Position numbers and translations under genes: made by a program
DNA from: JAJKIP01 sp037200685
GTDB lineage: Bacteria; Bacteroidota; Bacteroidia; Chitinophagales; Chitinophagaceae
Assembly: GCA_037200685.1 (NCBI GenBank)
Contig: JBBCIG010000016.1
Span: 558,001-622,000, forward strand
Direction of reading: 5' to 3'
Length of the DNA stretch: 64,000 nucleotides
Part shown: piece by piece, positions 1 to 8,386 of the stretch
Numbering within the stretch: position 1 is the stretch's first letter
Layout of the letters: each line of letters begins with the position of its first letter
Notes under the pieces: generated by a model
The model's input: only the letters and a program-made list of their open reading frames with translations
What the model was told of the DNA's origin: nothing
The model's database searches: none

Positions 1-37
1 CATCAAAAATGCAGGCATTAAATTCCCGGGCATGTAA
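1..37 (+). CDS. possible 3' end of an upstream gene
   Basis: Reading frame 2 is open from the window edge to a TAA at 35-37 and reads IKNAGIKFPGM, which looks like a normal protein C-terminus. Only eleven codons are visible, so no function can be given and the frame could be chance. No clear terminator follows. Confidence 0.25.
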   Translation, partial: IKNAGIKFPGM

Positions 38-238
38 ATTTTGTACTGGTAATTATTAACCCTTAAATAGTAAGGGGAGAAGTTTCTACATTTTGAGTGA
101 AATAATTATCCTTCGGCCTACCATTATCAGAATATAGAGCCTGAGAAAGAAGTGAAAAAATAAAAACCCCCGCATTCTTACACAGGCATGGTTTTTTAAG
201 GGTTTTATGTACATTTTTTAACTCCAAATATTTCATGT

Positions 239-451
239 ATGAAAACGACTATGAGAAAAACTAAAGAAAACACGGCTAGTATGCCTGGTATAAAAATGAT
301 GCACGGTAAAGGACATTTTACTGCATTATCGCAAAAACGAATACTTACAATGCCTAACGATATTAAAGTAGAAGATTTATTGGATACAGATGAAGATAAA
401 ATAATCGAGTATTATAATCATTACGCAGCAGGAAAGAAATTCATCAATTAA
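239..451 (+). CDS. small hypothetical protein, 70 aa
   Basis: I do not recognise this protein. It is basic at the N-terminus (MKTTMRKTKENT) and acidic in the second half (VEDLLDTDEDKIIEYYNHYAAGKK), with no signal peptide or membrane segment, so it should be cytosolic. The A/T-rich stretch before it and the short distance to the next gene (48 bp) are compatible with a real small gene. The codon use is normal for the window. It could also be a spurious ORF; no paralogue is seen here. Confidence 0.5.
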   Translation: MKTTMRKTKENTASMPGIKMMHGKGHFTALSQKRILTMPNDIKVEDLLDTDEDKIIEYYNHYAAGKKFIN

Positions 452-499
452 AAAAATAAGAAGGCGGCTAGTCCTGTAATACTACCAATAATACCACCA

Positions 500-1453
500 A
501 TGAATTGGATTGATCTGGGCCTCGCAATAATAGTATTGCTGGCAATAATGAGCGGATGGAAACGCGGTTTTATTCTTTGCAGCCTGGACCTTCTTATATG
601 GATCGGCAGCCTTGTGTTAGGTTATCTTTTTTATCCTTTCACAGCGAAAGGACTTGAGAAAATTTTTAATGAGAGTGTATGGCTGCTACCTGTTGCTTTT
701 TTACTCACTGCGCTTGTTGCAAGAATATTACTTGGCCTTGTTAAAAAATATATTGTTCGTTCTATCCCCGAAAGAACCAATCAAAATACATTCAATAAAT
801 TTTTAGGCATTATTCCCGGCGCTATTAATGGATTGATTGCCTGTATTATTGTTTCAGCGATATTACTCTCCTTACCCTTAAAAGATGGCATCACTACGGA
901 AACACGCAACAGTCGTTTTGCAGGTGAACTGGCGATGAAATCAGAATGGGCCAATCGCAAACTGGCTCCCGTATTCGATAAAGCTGTGAGGCAAACAATG
1001 AACAGCCTTACAGTTAGTCCGGAATCCCATGAAAAAGTTTCGCTTTCTTTTAAATATGATAAACCTGTTGTTCGTCCTTTTTTAGAAATAGAAATGCTAA
1101 AGATGGTAAACGAAGAAAGAATAAAACATGGGTTAAAGCCATTGGAAGCCGACCCGCAAATGGCTTTTGTGGCAAGAACACATTCGAGAGATATGTTCCT
1201 GAGAGGATATTTTGCACATGATAATCCAGATGGCAAAAATCCTTTTGACAGGATGAGAGATGCAAATATTATTTTCAGTGCAGCCGGGGAAAACCTTGCA
1301 TTAGCCCAAACAGTGGAGATTGCTCATATGAACCTGATGAATTCACCAGGGCACAGGGCAAATATCCTTAACCCTGCATTTGGGCGATTAGGCATCGGTA
1401 TTTTAGACGGAGGATTTTATGGATTAATGATCAGCCAGGAATTTAGAGATTAA
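500..1453 (+). CDS. CvpA-family membrane protein fused to a CAP (SCP/PR1) domain
   Basis: The first ~165 residues are a CvpA-type membrane domain: MNWIDLGLAIIVLLAIMSGWKRGF is the typical first helix and GWKRG loop, followed by three more hydrophobic segments. From about residue 195 a CAP domain follows, with the helix MVNEERIKHGLKPLE, the conserved ARTHSRDM and GYFAHDNPDG segments, GENLA, and NSPGHRANILNP, including the two histidines and glutamate of the CAP cleft. CvpA in Proteobacteria is an inner-membrane protein linked to colicin V export; CAP domains are usually secreted, so here the CAP domain is probably displayed outside the cytoplasmic membrane. The fusion occurs in Bacteroidetes and other bacteria. 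The biochemical role is unknown. Confidence 0.85.
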   Translation: MNWIDLGLAIIVLLAIMSGWKRGFILCSLDLLIWIGSLVLGYLFYPFTAKGLEKIFNESVWLLPVAFLLTALVARILLGLVKKYIVRSIPERTNQNTFNKFLGIIPGAINGLIACIIVSAILLSLPLKDGITTETRNSRFAGELAMKSEWANRKLAPVFDKAVRQTMNSLTVSPESHEKVSLSFKYDKPVVRPFLEIEMLKMVNEERIKHGLKPLEADPQMAFVARTHSRDMFLRGYFAHDNPDGKNPFDRMRDANIIFSAAGENLALAQTVEIAHMNLMNSPGHRANILNPAFGRLGIGILDGGFYGLMISQEFRD

Positions 1454-1465
1454 AAAATAAATCAT

Positions 1466-1636
1466 ATGAAAAAGAGTTTTTTTTATGCGGCTATGTTATT
1501 GATGAGCTTGGTTTCATTAAGTAGTTGCGGTGCTATAGAAACAGTTTTTAAAGCCGGTATGTGGTGGGCATTTTTCCTTGTAGGCCTGGTAATAGTAATC
1601 GTGTTGGTTGTTATCAGTAAGATGAGGAAAAAATAA
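1466..1636 (+). CDS. small lipoprotein with C-terminal membrane helix, 56 aa
   Basis: This short ORF begins 13 nt after the CvpA-CAP gene. It starts MKKSFFYAAMLLMSLVSLSSCG, a signal peptide with a lipobox ending in LSSC (predicted lipidated Cys21), and ends with a second hydrophobic helix (WWAFFLVGLVIVIVLVVI) and a basic tail SKMRKK. Similar tiny proteins with this layout occur in Bacteroidetes, often mis-named in automatic annotation. The close spacing suggests co-transcription with the gene before it. Function unknown. Confidence 0.65.
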   Translation: MKKSFFYAAMLLMSLVSLSSCGAIETVFKAGMWWAFFLVGLVIVIVLVVISKMRKK

Positions 1637-1643
1637 AGTATCC

Positions 1644-2660
1644 TTACGGAACTAATACAATTGAAAGCACATAGATGCTAAGGTTACTGCCGGCTGCACT
1701 TTCAGCGCTTACTTTTGCAGAAGAGATAGCCGGTGTATTTGTGCAATTAAGGCAGGAAAGAACAATACCTGTTTTCTTGAAATCTATTATTCCTTTTTTT
1801 TCAGGAACAGCCATCATGGCAAACTCAGATTCCTGGCCAAAAAAATCAAAATCGCTTTCATTCATTTGTATCACTTCTTTTAGCTTCATGCCCGGGTGCA
1901 GGCCATTGCGGCATTGCCATGCATTCATGGAAATCGTTTTATTAAAATCCATTGAACTTTCAGAACGAAGGCTTCCTCCTATCAATATAAAAGCAAGTTG
2001 ACGATTATTCACCTGGTCATCCCACATAAAAATTACCTGCCGGCTTGTATTGGGAAAAAGAACAGAACAATGCGTTGTTTCATTCTCCGAAAAAAAGTAC
2101 ACATCCTTTTTTACATTTTCTTCACCAAAAACGTAGGAAAGGTTTTCATGCGAATTAAAAGACAACAGGTCATCAGCGTATTTTATAGTAGCCGGCATTT
2201 CCTTCCGGTCTACTAAAAACCTATAAATTTTTAATTCATCCTGCAATTCATCATTCACTTTTATCGTGATGTTATTTTTCTGGAAGAATAAGGCAGCGCT
2301 ATCCTTTTCAATTATTTTTTCAAATCCTTCCTGGTTTAATTCATTCAGTATAGCTGTGTATTCAGCAATAGAAGAAGTTTGGTAAGAAATACCGATGGAC
2401 TCTTTAGTAGCGCAGCGGGATAAATATCTTACCGAAGAATCAACAGGTTGTTTTTGACTAACACGGTAAAAATATTCCTGTGTTATTTTTTCCCCGTCAA
2501 TATTCCTGAAAGTTTGAACAAACCCTTTCTTCGATACATAACTACTGATTTTCTTTTCTGGCAGCGAGGTAAGTGTAAAAATATCAGCCGCAGTGATGAC
2601 CTGGCCGTAAAGCGACAAGTGACAAATGAAGAAATATATAATAATGGACCCTTTCCTCAT
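1644..2660 (-). CDS. secreted protein of unknown function, 338 aa
   Basis: The N-terminus (MRKGSIIIYFFICHLSLYGQ) is a signal peptide, so the protein is exported. The body is a polar alpha/beta protein without a family I can name. Near residue 257 it has GLHPGMKLKEVIQMNESDFDFFG, which resembles a recurring G-x-PGM-x-LKE-x-xxxN-x-xxF-x-F-x-G signature of exported Bacteroidetes proteins. It contains three C-terminal cysteines (one in CRNG, two in LSCLNC). It faces the small lipoprotein gene, with only 7 bp between the two stop codons. Confidence 0.6.
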   Translation of the reverse strand: MRKGSIIIYFFICHLSLYGQVITAADIFTLTSLPEKKISSYVSKKGFVQTFRNIDGEKITQEYFYRVSQKQPVDSSVRYLSRCATKESIGISYQTSSIAEYTAILNELNQEGFEKIIEKDSAALFFQKNNITIKVNDELQDELKIYRFLVDRKEMPATIKYADDLLSFNSHENLSYVFGEENVKKDVYFFSENETTHCSVLFPNTSRQVIFMWDDQVNNRQLAFILIGGSLRSESSMDFNKTISMNAWQCRNGLHPGMKLKEVIQMNESDFDFFGQESEFAMMAVPEKKGIIDFKKTGIVLSCLNCTNTPAISSAKVSAESAAGSNLSIYVLSIVLVP

Positions 2661-2842
2661 GACAGCACAGTTGTGGTTGAATCAGGAGATTTTTCAAAAG
2701 GAAGAGATTGAATGAGCAGGTTAAACAGGGCGGATCAGCAAAGAAGCTTAACAAATGTATCGAAAAACAATTCGCTTGTTTCTATGTTGTGGAAAAATAT
2801 ATAATAGTAAATATAGTACAACTACGATTCTACTAAAACAAA

Positions 2843-2860
2843 AAGGCCCCAAAGGGCCTT
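2843..2860 (-). terminator. Rho-independent terminator hairpin
   Basis: AAGGCCC/GGGCCTT forms a perfect 7-bp stem with a CAAA loop. On the minus strand it is followed by a T-rich run (the A-rich run at 2832-2844 on the plus strand). It sits 25 bp beyond the stop of the WxW-repeat protein gene and should end that transcript. Confidence 0.75.
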
Positions 2861-2884
2861 CTTATTTTATATAAAGAAATGAAC

Positions 2885-4288
2885 TTATCTTCTTCTCCTG
2901 CCATTATCACTTCGTTGGTTGCCACCACCACCGCCACCGGCATTATTGTTACCGTTATCACGGCGCTCAAACTGGCGGGGTTGTTCCTGCCGTGGTTGTT
3001 CTTGCCTGCGTTCTACCTGGGGAGTTGGCTGCCGTTGTTGTCTTACATTATTATTCCTGTCAAAATTCCTATTGCTATTCATATCACGCCGTTCTGCTTG
3101 TGAATTATTGTTCCGCTCAAATGTATTGGGCCTTTCCACTCTCCTGTTCGTATTTTGGTCCGGCTGGCGATTATTTCTCCTGTCGGAAGGCATTGTTTGC
3201 TGACCATTGTTTTGCGGATTATTATTTCTGTCAAACGTTGGCCGGCGTTCTGTGTTGTTATTGTTTCCCTGCGTTTCAAACCGCCTGTTTCTTCTTTCCT
3301 GGTTACCGTTACCGGGTTGGGCAGGATTATTATTTTCATTCCTTGCAATACCATCATTCCTGCGGTCCGTTCCGTTATTATTAATACGTTCCCTTACATT
3401 AATATTTCTCCTGTCAAAACCATTGTTATTATTCCTATCGTTACGCTGTGGCAGGTTGTTATCATTCCTGCGAATAGCATTTCCGTTATTTTCCCTGTTT
3501 GCATCAAAGCGTTGTGTACGACGCGGAGTGAAATTGTTATTATCCCTTCTTACATTCGGACGATAAACAGACAATTCATTATTCCTGAACCTTGTTCTGC
3601 CGGGGGTGGAAGATTCACGAAAGCGAACAGAATTAATACGTCCTGCATATCTTTCCGCATCACGCCTTCCAGGGCCTGTTCTGAATACGTTGCGATTGTA
3701 ATTATAATTATTAATGATCGTCGTACTGTTAATGATCGTGATGTTATTGCTGCGTGGCATGCAATAATCATAAAGTCGGGAAGAAGTGATGTAGCGCCTT
3801 GGCGTAAAGCACCAGTAATCAACTGGCGGATTATAGCTGCCTATAGAAAACCCAACGCTGATATTTATACCGGGCCTCAATGGCGCCCATCCATAATAAT
3901 CACCACCGTCTCTCCAGGCTACCCATGCAGGTGACCATTCATAACCGGGTACCCACATCCAGCCGTAATAATTATCCTGCTGCCAGCGACCGTAGTGAAA
4001 CGGAGCCCATCCCCAATCATAATCGGATACCCACATCCACTCATAGTCATCCGACCAAACCCAATGACCGTTGGTACTGTAAGGACGGAAATCAGGGCCT
4101 GCATCCGGTATCCATACGTAACCGTATTCAGGATAGTCCATCCATTGCCCGTAAGGATCGAGCTCGTCGTAAAATGTCTGGTAAGAAATATCGCCATCAA
4201 CACCGGGTTGTGCAGCCGTCGAGTTTTTTAAAGAAGTCAACAGCATTAAAGAAAATGCCATTGTGGTTATTGTTAAGATTCGTTTCAT
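2885..4288 (-). CDS. exported WxW-repeat protein (DUF6600-like) with Asn/Arg-rich tail, 467 aa
   Basis: After a signal peptide (MKRILTITTMAFSLMLLTSLKNSTAA) residues ~35-150 contain repeated aromatic modules such as YGQWMDYPEYGYVWIP, GHWVWSDDYEWMWVS and GRWQQDNYYGWMWVPGYEW. These match the Trp/Gly/Tyr-rich repeats grouped as DUF6600 in Bacteroidetes envelope proteins. Residues ~200-467 are low complexity, made almost entirely of N, R, Q, G, E and P (RRNDNN, RNNN), ending in GGGGGGNQRSDNGRRRR. The tail is probably disordered and strongly basic. No enzyme motif is present. Its periplasmic or outer-membrane role is unknown. The low-complexity DNA creates many long spurious ORFs in the other frames. 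Confidence 0.75.
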   Translation of the reverse strand: MKRILTITTMAFSLMLLTSLKNSTAAQPGVDGDISYQTFYDELDPYGQWMDYPEYGYVWIPDAGPDFRPYSTNGHWVWSDDYEWMWVSDYDWGWAPFHYGRWQQDNYYGWMWVPGYEWSPAWVAWRDGGDYYGWAPLRPGINISVGFSIGSYNPPVDYWCFTPRRYITSSRLYDYCMPRSNNITIINSTTIINNYNYNRNVFRTGPGRRDAERYAGRINSVRFRESSTPGRTRFRNNELSVYRPNVRRDNNNFTPRRTQRFDANRENNGNAIRRNDNNLPQRNDRNNNNGFDRRNINVRERINNNGTDRRNDGIARNENNNPAQPGNGNQERRNRRFETQGNNNNTERRPTFDRNNNPQNNGQQTMPSDRRNNRQPDQNTNRRVERPNTFERNNNSQAERRDMNSNRNFDRNNNVRQQRQPTPQVERRQEQPRQEQPRQFERRDNGNNNAGGGGGGNQRSDNGRRRR

Positions 4289-4460
4289 TTTGAAAAAGTT
4301 TTTGTTTTCAATAGCAAGTGACTTTTCACAATAATTGGAGCTATTATCATGCCTTACAGTTGCATGAAATTGGTAAATCGTAATGTGTTATGAAAACTTT
4401 TAGCCAATTTTTTTAACACAACTGTCTTAACTTTAGTCTTCCACAAAAACCATTTGCTAT

Positions 4461-5312
4461 ATGGACCAGCGCATCATCAACCTTTACGACGAGTACACCC
4501 ACAAACCACTCAACCGCCAGGAATTTTTAAAACGGCTTGCGATGCTGGCTGGTAGTACCGCGGCTGCAATGGCTTTACTGCCTTTACTTGAAAATAATTA
4601 TGCGAAAGCAACAGTAACAAAGGCTGATGATTTATTTACAGAATACATTACTTATCCCGGTGTGCCTGCTGAGATGAAAGCATATGTGGCAAGGCCCAAA
4701 GAAGAAAAGAAATATGCCGCAGTGATTGTCATTCATGAAAACCGCGGATTGAATGCACATATTGAAGACGTGACAAGGAGAGCAGCATCGGCCGGCTACC
4801 TGGCGATTGCACCAAATGCACTTGCGCCATTGGGCGGAACTCCCGCCAACGAAGATGAGGCAAGGGCGAAATTTCAACAACTAAAAGCGGAAGACAGCCT
4901 GAAAAATTTTATCAACGTCTTTGATTATTTACCATCACGCAAAGATTATAATGGAAAAGCAGGATGCGTGGGTTTTTGCTGGGGCGGCGCTATGAGCAAT
5001 AATCTTGCGGTAAATGTTCCTTCTTTAAAAGCCGCGGTTGCTTTTTATGGCCGCCAGCCAAAAGCGGAAGATGTTTCAAAAATAAAAAGCGCTGTGCAAC
5101 TTCATTATGGCGGGCTTGATGAAGGTGTGAATGCCGGGATACCTGCTTATGAAGAAGCATTGAAGAAAAACAATATCACTTACGAACTCTACGTATACGA
5201 AGGCGCACAACATGCCTTTCATAATGATACATCAGGCGCCAGGTATAATGAAGCTGCTGCTAAACTTGCCTGGAAACGTACATTAGACTTCTTTGGAAAA
5301 TATTTGAAGTAA
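4461..5312 (+). CDS. dienelactone hydrolase family protein, exported
   Basis: This is an alpha/beta hydrolase of the dienelactone hydrolase family. The nucleophile elbow GFCWGG (about residue 173) carries the cysteine typical of this family; the acid is probably the Asp in GGLDEGV and the histidine is in QHAFHN. About 50 N-terminal residues precede the domain, with NRQEFLKRL followed by a hydrophobic AMLAGSTAAAMALLPLL stretch, which resembles a Tat signal with a single arginine. It is likely exported to the periplasm. The natural substrate cannot be read from the sequence; family members hydrolyse lactones and esters. It is monocistronic, divergent from the preceding gene. Confidence 0.85.
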   Translation: MDQRIINLYDEYTHKPLNRQEFLKRLAMLAGSTAAAMALLPLLENNYAKATVTKADDLFTEYITYPGVPAEMKAYVARPKEEKKYAAVIVIHENRGLNAHIEDVTRRAASAGYLAIAPNALAPLGGTPANEDEARAKFQQLKAEDSLKNFINVFDYLPSRKDYNGKAGCVGFCWGGAMSNNLAVNVPSLKAAVAFYGRQPKAEDVSKIKSAVQLHYGGLDEGVNAGIPAYEEALKKNNITYELYVYEGAQHAFHNDTSGARYNEAAAKLAWKRTLDFFGKYLK

Positions 5313-5349
5313 GGTGCTTTGTTCCCGGGTTTTTCTTTAGTGAATTTTG

Positions 5350-5420
5350 AGCCCGGCTTCAGTTTTTCATAGCATCGCCTGTTGCGTCGCACTCTTCAGG
5401 GTTCGGTAATTCTGCTCAAC
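5350..5420 (-). repeat. dispersed repeat, GAGTGCGACGCAAC family (inverted copy)
   Basis: Read on the minus strand this segment gives GAGCAGAATTACCG, then GAAGAGTGCGACGCAACAGG and ends near GAAGCCGGGC. The core lies at 5381-5394. It belongs to the same repeat family as the copies at 5618, 17048, 33597, 37622, 49565, 50591 and 63338. Confidence 0.75.
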
Positions 5421-5428
5421 AAAAGGCT

Positions 5429-5512
5429 TCTCGCAAAGACGCAAAGTTTTCGCAGCGACGCAAAGAGCGTCTTTAACTTTGCGTCTTGCTCCTTAGCGTT
5501 CTTTGCGTGAAA
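5429..5512. repeat. CGCAAAGACGCAAAG-type intergenic repeat
   Basis: The motifs TCGCAAAGACGCAAAG and CGACGCAAAGAGCG are followed by inverted partners AACTTTGCGTCTTG and GTTCTTTGCGTG, so the segment can fold on itself imperfectly. Repeats of this form are common between genes in Bacteroidetes; their role is unknown. It separates two copies of the other repeat family in inverted orientation. Confidence 0.6.
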
Positions 5513-5537
5513 TAAAAACAAATGCAGATATCTCGAT

Positions 5538-5663
5538 ATGCTGAATAGCGAACAGGAAGTACCGCCGATATTCATCGGGGTGCTGCCATAATGCAGAGTA
5601 GAATTCATGCAGCACAAGAGTGCGACGCAACGGAAGTTGATAGTAGCACTGAAGCTGGGTAAA
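5538..5663 (+). repeat. dispersed repeat, GAGTGCGACGCAAC family (long direct copy)
   Basis: The core is at 5618-5631. Upstream of it lies a companion block, GAACAGGAAGTACCGCCGAT followed by ATCGGGG and GTAGAATTCATGCAGCACAA, which is also found with small changes in front of the 17048 core. Downstream it ends in CTGAAGCTGGGTAAA. Confidence 0.75.
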
Positions 5664-5731
5664 AAATTTATCTCTTCCTTTATACGCAAATATTTCAAAC
5701 TGAAACCCTGCCGAAGTAAGCCACCATCTGC

Positions 5732-5739
5732 TATCTTCG
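5732..5739 (+). promoter_or_regulatory. probable -7 promoter box TATCTTCG
   Basis: TATCTTCG resembles the Bacteroidetes -7 box TAnnTTTG with one change. The same variant stands before sucC and pyrD here. It ends 6 nt before the GTG proposed as the start of the DnaJ-domain gene, which would give an mRNA with almost no leader. Confidence 0.45.
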
Positions 5740-5745
5740 TTGCCC

Positions 5746-6393
5746 GTGCAATTGAAAGATTATTATAGCATTTTAGAACTTGCTCCTTCCGCTTCTTTAG
5801 ATGAAGTGAAAAAAGCGTATCGCCGGCTGGCGCATCAATACCATCCTGATAAAAATGGAAACGACCTGTATGCCGCCACGCAATTTGCTGAAATAAAAGA
5901 AGCATACGAAACGCTCAGCCATCCGCTAAAAAAAGATTATTACCTGCAACAGCGCTGGTATGCAAAAAGCACGGGGCAAAAAACAACACAACAAATTATT
6001 ACACCAGTCACTATTTTAAAACAATTACTGGAGTTAGATAAGTATATAAGCCGGCTGGATGTTCACCGCATGGATAAAGAAGGTTTGTTTGAATATCTCT
6101 TTGATATCTTTTCCACCGAAACGGTCGATAAATTAAATGCTTTTAATGAACCGGAGATTAATAAAGGCATTGCTTACGCCGCGGTAAGGGGCAGCCGGCA
6201 TTTATCGTATACACATATAAAACTCCTTTCGCAAAAAATATTAAAATTAAATGTTGATGCGTCAGTTGTAACAGCAGTTCAACAGCATGTGCTGCATGCA
6301 AAGCAGTCCGATAAATGGAACAGGTATAAGTTCCTGGTCGTATTATCGCTGGTCATCCTTCTTTGTGCGATGATTTATATCATCAGCCGTTAA
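5746..6393 (+). CDS. DnaJ-domain protein with C-terminal membrane anchor, 215 aa
   Basis: Residues ~4-70 are a J domain: KDYYSILELAPSASLDEVKKAYRRL, the catalytic-type HPD in HQYHPDKNG, and the helix FAEIKEAYETLS. J domains stimulate DnaK ATPase activity. There is no Gly/Phe, zinc or client-binding domain, so it is not DnaJ itself but an accessory co-chaperone. The last 22 residues (KFLVVLSLVILLCAMIYII) form one membrane helix, so the J domain faces the cytoplasm at the membrane. No ATG fits: a TTG exists at 5740, but GTG at 5746 is preferred because it lies downstream of the -7 box. The client is unknown. Confidence 0.8.
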   Translation: MQLKDYYSILELAPSASLDEVKKAYRRLAHQYHPDKNGNDLYAATQFAEIKEAYETLSHPLKKDYYLQQRWYAKSTGQKTTQQIITPVTILKQLLELDKYISRLDVHRMDKEGLFEYLFDIFSTETVDKLNAFNEPEINKGIAYAAVRGSRHLSYTHIKLLSQKILKLNVDASVVTAVQQHVLHAKQSDKWNRYKFLVVLSLVILLCAMIYIISR

Positions 6394-6435
6394 GACTAGT
6401 TATCAATAAGATTTATCGCTCCGCCTTCGCATCGC

Positions 6436-6443
6436 TATATTTG
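6436..6443 (+). promoter_or_regulatory. -7 promoter box TATATTTG, 4 nt before the ATG
   Basis: TATATTTG is a full match to the Bacteroidetes -7 consensus TAnnTTTG. The start codon of the ABC-F gene follows after CCGT. Because transcription in this phylum starts a few nucleotides beyond the box, the mRNA is expected to be leaderless. Confidence 0.6.
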
Positions 6444-6447
6444 CCGT

Positions 6448-8322
6448 ATGCATTATGTTTCTGTTGAAAATCTCACCAAGAGTTATGGCATACAGCCCCT
6501 TTTTGAAAATATTTCCTTTCACATCGAGGAAGGCGATAAAATCGCTTTGATAGCAAAAAATGGTTCCGGAAAATCCACCTTATTAAGAATCCTGTCCGGC
6601 AAAGAAACAGCGGATGAAGGAAAATTTTGGGTAAATAAAGATGTGGATGTGGTCTTGTTTGAGCAGGAGCCCCAATTTATTGAAACTAAATCAGTGCTCG
6701 ACAATATTTTCTTTCATAATCATCCTATCATTAATGCTATCAAGGAATATGAAGCGGCAAGTGAAGAAGATGATGCGGAAAAGATTACCGCCGCACTTAT
6801 AAAAATGGATGAGCTGAATGCATGGGACTTTGACGCAAGAGTGAAACAGGTATTCGGCAAGTTGAATATTCATCAACTGAAGCAACCTGTGAAAACACTC
6901 AGCGGTGGTGAAAGAAAAAGAGTGGCGCTGGCAAAAACATTAATCGACATTGGCTTTGAGCACAAGCATGTGCTATTAATAATGGATGAGCCCACCAACC
7001 ACCTGGACGTGGAAATGGTGGAATGGCTGGAGCATTTTTTAGATAAAGAAAATGTTACACTACTGCTGGTAACCCACGATCGCTATTTTTTAGACGCCGT
7101 TTCGGATGAAATATGGGAAATGGACGGAAGCAATCTTTATGTGTATAAAGGGAGTTATGAAAACTATATAGAAAAGAAAGCAGCAAGAATAGAAAGCGAA
7201 ACCGCCAGTATTGATAAAGCCCGCAATACCTATCGCCGCGAACTGGAATGGATGCGTAAGCAGCCAAAGGCAAGAACAACCAAATCAAAAAGCAGGCAGG
7301 ATAATTTTTATGAAGTTGAGAAGAAGGCGAAACAAAAAATGGATGATCAGCAACTCGAGCTGCAAATGAAAATGAACCGGCTCGGTGGCAAGATCGTGGA
7401 GATGAAAAAAGTTTATAAAAGTTACGGCGATAAAGCTATTCTGAAAGGTTTTGATTATACGTTTACAAAAGGGGAACGTATTGGCGTTATTGGCAAAAAT
7501 GGTGCGGGCAAATCCACTTTCATTAATATCATTCAGCAAAAAGAAGAGGCGGACAGTGGCAAAATAAATATCGGTGATACCGTAGTGTTTGGTTATTATT
7601 CCCAGCAAGGGTTGATAGTAAAAGAAGATATGCGGGTGATAGAGTTTGTAAAAAATATCGCTGAAAATTTTCCATTGGCCAGTGGCGGATCTTTGAGCGC
7701 AGCACAATTTTTACAACTATTCCTTTTTGAGCCCGACAAACAATATACGTACATCAGTAAGTTAAGCGGTGGTGAAAAAAGAAGATTGCATTTACTATCC
7801 ATTCTATTTCGCAATCCCAACTTCCTTATATTAGATGAACCAACAAATGACTTGGATTTGCCAACGTTGAGTGTATTGGAAAATTTTTTGAGTGAGTTTC
7901 CCGGTTGCCTGCTGATCGTTTCGCATGACCGTTATTTTATGGACAGGCTGGTTGATCATCTTTTTGTTTTTGAAGGTGATGGTGTGATCCGTGACTATCC
8001 CGGCAACTATTCGCAATACAGGCTGGAACAGAAAGCAGGAGATGAAAAACCTCCCATCGCTGCTGACAAACCAAAAAGTACGACGGCAACCCCTGCACCC
8101 ATCAATAAACCAAAATCTTCTTTTAAAGAAAAAAGGGAATTTGAATTATTGGAAAAAGAAATGAAGGAGCTGGTAAAAGAAAAGGAAATGATCAATAAAA
8201 AATTAGCGGACGCCAGCACTTCGTTTGAAGAACTGGATACCCTTTCACGCCGCATTGGAGAAGTAACACAACTCCTTGATCAAAAAGAATTGCGCTGGCT
8301 GGAGCTGAGCGAACTACTATAA
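6448..8322 (+). CDS. ABC-F family ATPase, Uup-like
   Basis: Two ABC domains lie in one chain without membrane segments. Domain 1 has Walker A AKNGSGKST (~residue 36), signature LSGGERKRVALAKT (~150) and Walker B LLIMDEPTNHLD. Domain 2 has GKNGAGKST (~350), LSGGEKRRLHLL (~439) and LILDEPTNDLD. The linker between them is basic and helical (REL EWMRKQPKARTTKSKSRQ). After residue ~550 there is a charged coiled coil (ELLEKEMKELVKEKEMINKKL), the C-terminal domain typical of Uup. ABC-F proteins act on the ribosome; Uup is linked to ribosome function and to tolerance of transposon excision. The length (624 aa) fits Uup. It is expressed from its own promoter and ended by a hairpin. Confidence 0.9.
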   Translation: MHYVSVENLTKSYGIQPLFENISFHIEEGDKIALIAKNGSGKSTLLRILSGKETADEGKFWVNKDVDVVLFEQEPQFIETKSVLDNIFFHNHPIINAIKEYEAASEEDDAEKITAALIKMDELNAWDFDARVKQVFGKLNIHQLKQPVKTLSGGERKRVALAKTLIDIGFEHKHVLLIMDEPTNHLDVEMVEWLEHFLDKENVTLLLVTHDRYFLDAVSDEIWEMDGSNLYVYKGSYENYIEKKAARIESETASIDKARNTYRRELEWMRKQPKARTTKSKSRQDNFYEVEKKAKQKMDDQQLELQMKMNRLGGKIVEMKKVYKSYGDKAILKGFDYTFTKGERIGVIGKNGAGKSTFINIIQQKEEADSGKINIGDTVVFGYYSQQGLIVKEDMRVIEFVKNIAENFPLASGGSLSAAQFLQLFLFEPDKQYTYISKLSGGEKRRLHLLSILFRNPNFLILDEPTNDLDLPTLSVLENFLSEFPGCLLIVSHDRYFMDRLVDHLFVFEGDGVIRDYPGNYSQYRLEQKAGDEKPPIAADKPKSTTATPAPINKPKSSFKEKREFELLEKEMKELVKEKEMINKKLADASTSFEELDTLSRRIGEVTQLLDQKELRWLELSELL

Positions 8323-8350
8323 AATGAGTATTTGAATACCTCATTTTTTC
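8322..8350 (+). terminator. terminator hairpin after the ABC-F gene
   Basis: AAAATGAGTATT pairs with AATACCTCATTTT (one bulged C), a TG loop, and the stem runs into a T6 tract. Confidence 0.6.
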
Positions 8351-8386
8351 AGCATCTTTGTACACAAGCTTAAATTACCACCAGTC

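Noticed and set aside
2879..3934. Long plus-strand ORFs opposite the WxW-repeat protein (for example 3155-3934)
   Set aside because: They come from low-complexity Asn/Arg codons on the other strand and read as Val/Ile/Phe-rich strings without any domain; the minus-strand gene has a signal peptide and clear repeats.
5396..5905. Minus-strand ORF of 169 aa before the DnaJ-domain gene
   Set aside because: It is made of intergenic repeats and overlaps the J domain; the translated repeat text (LHYGSTPMNIGG) recurs in another repeat copy, so it is not a gene.
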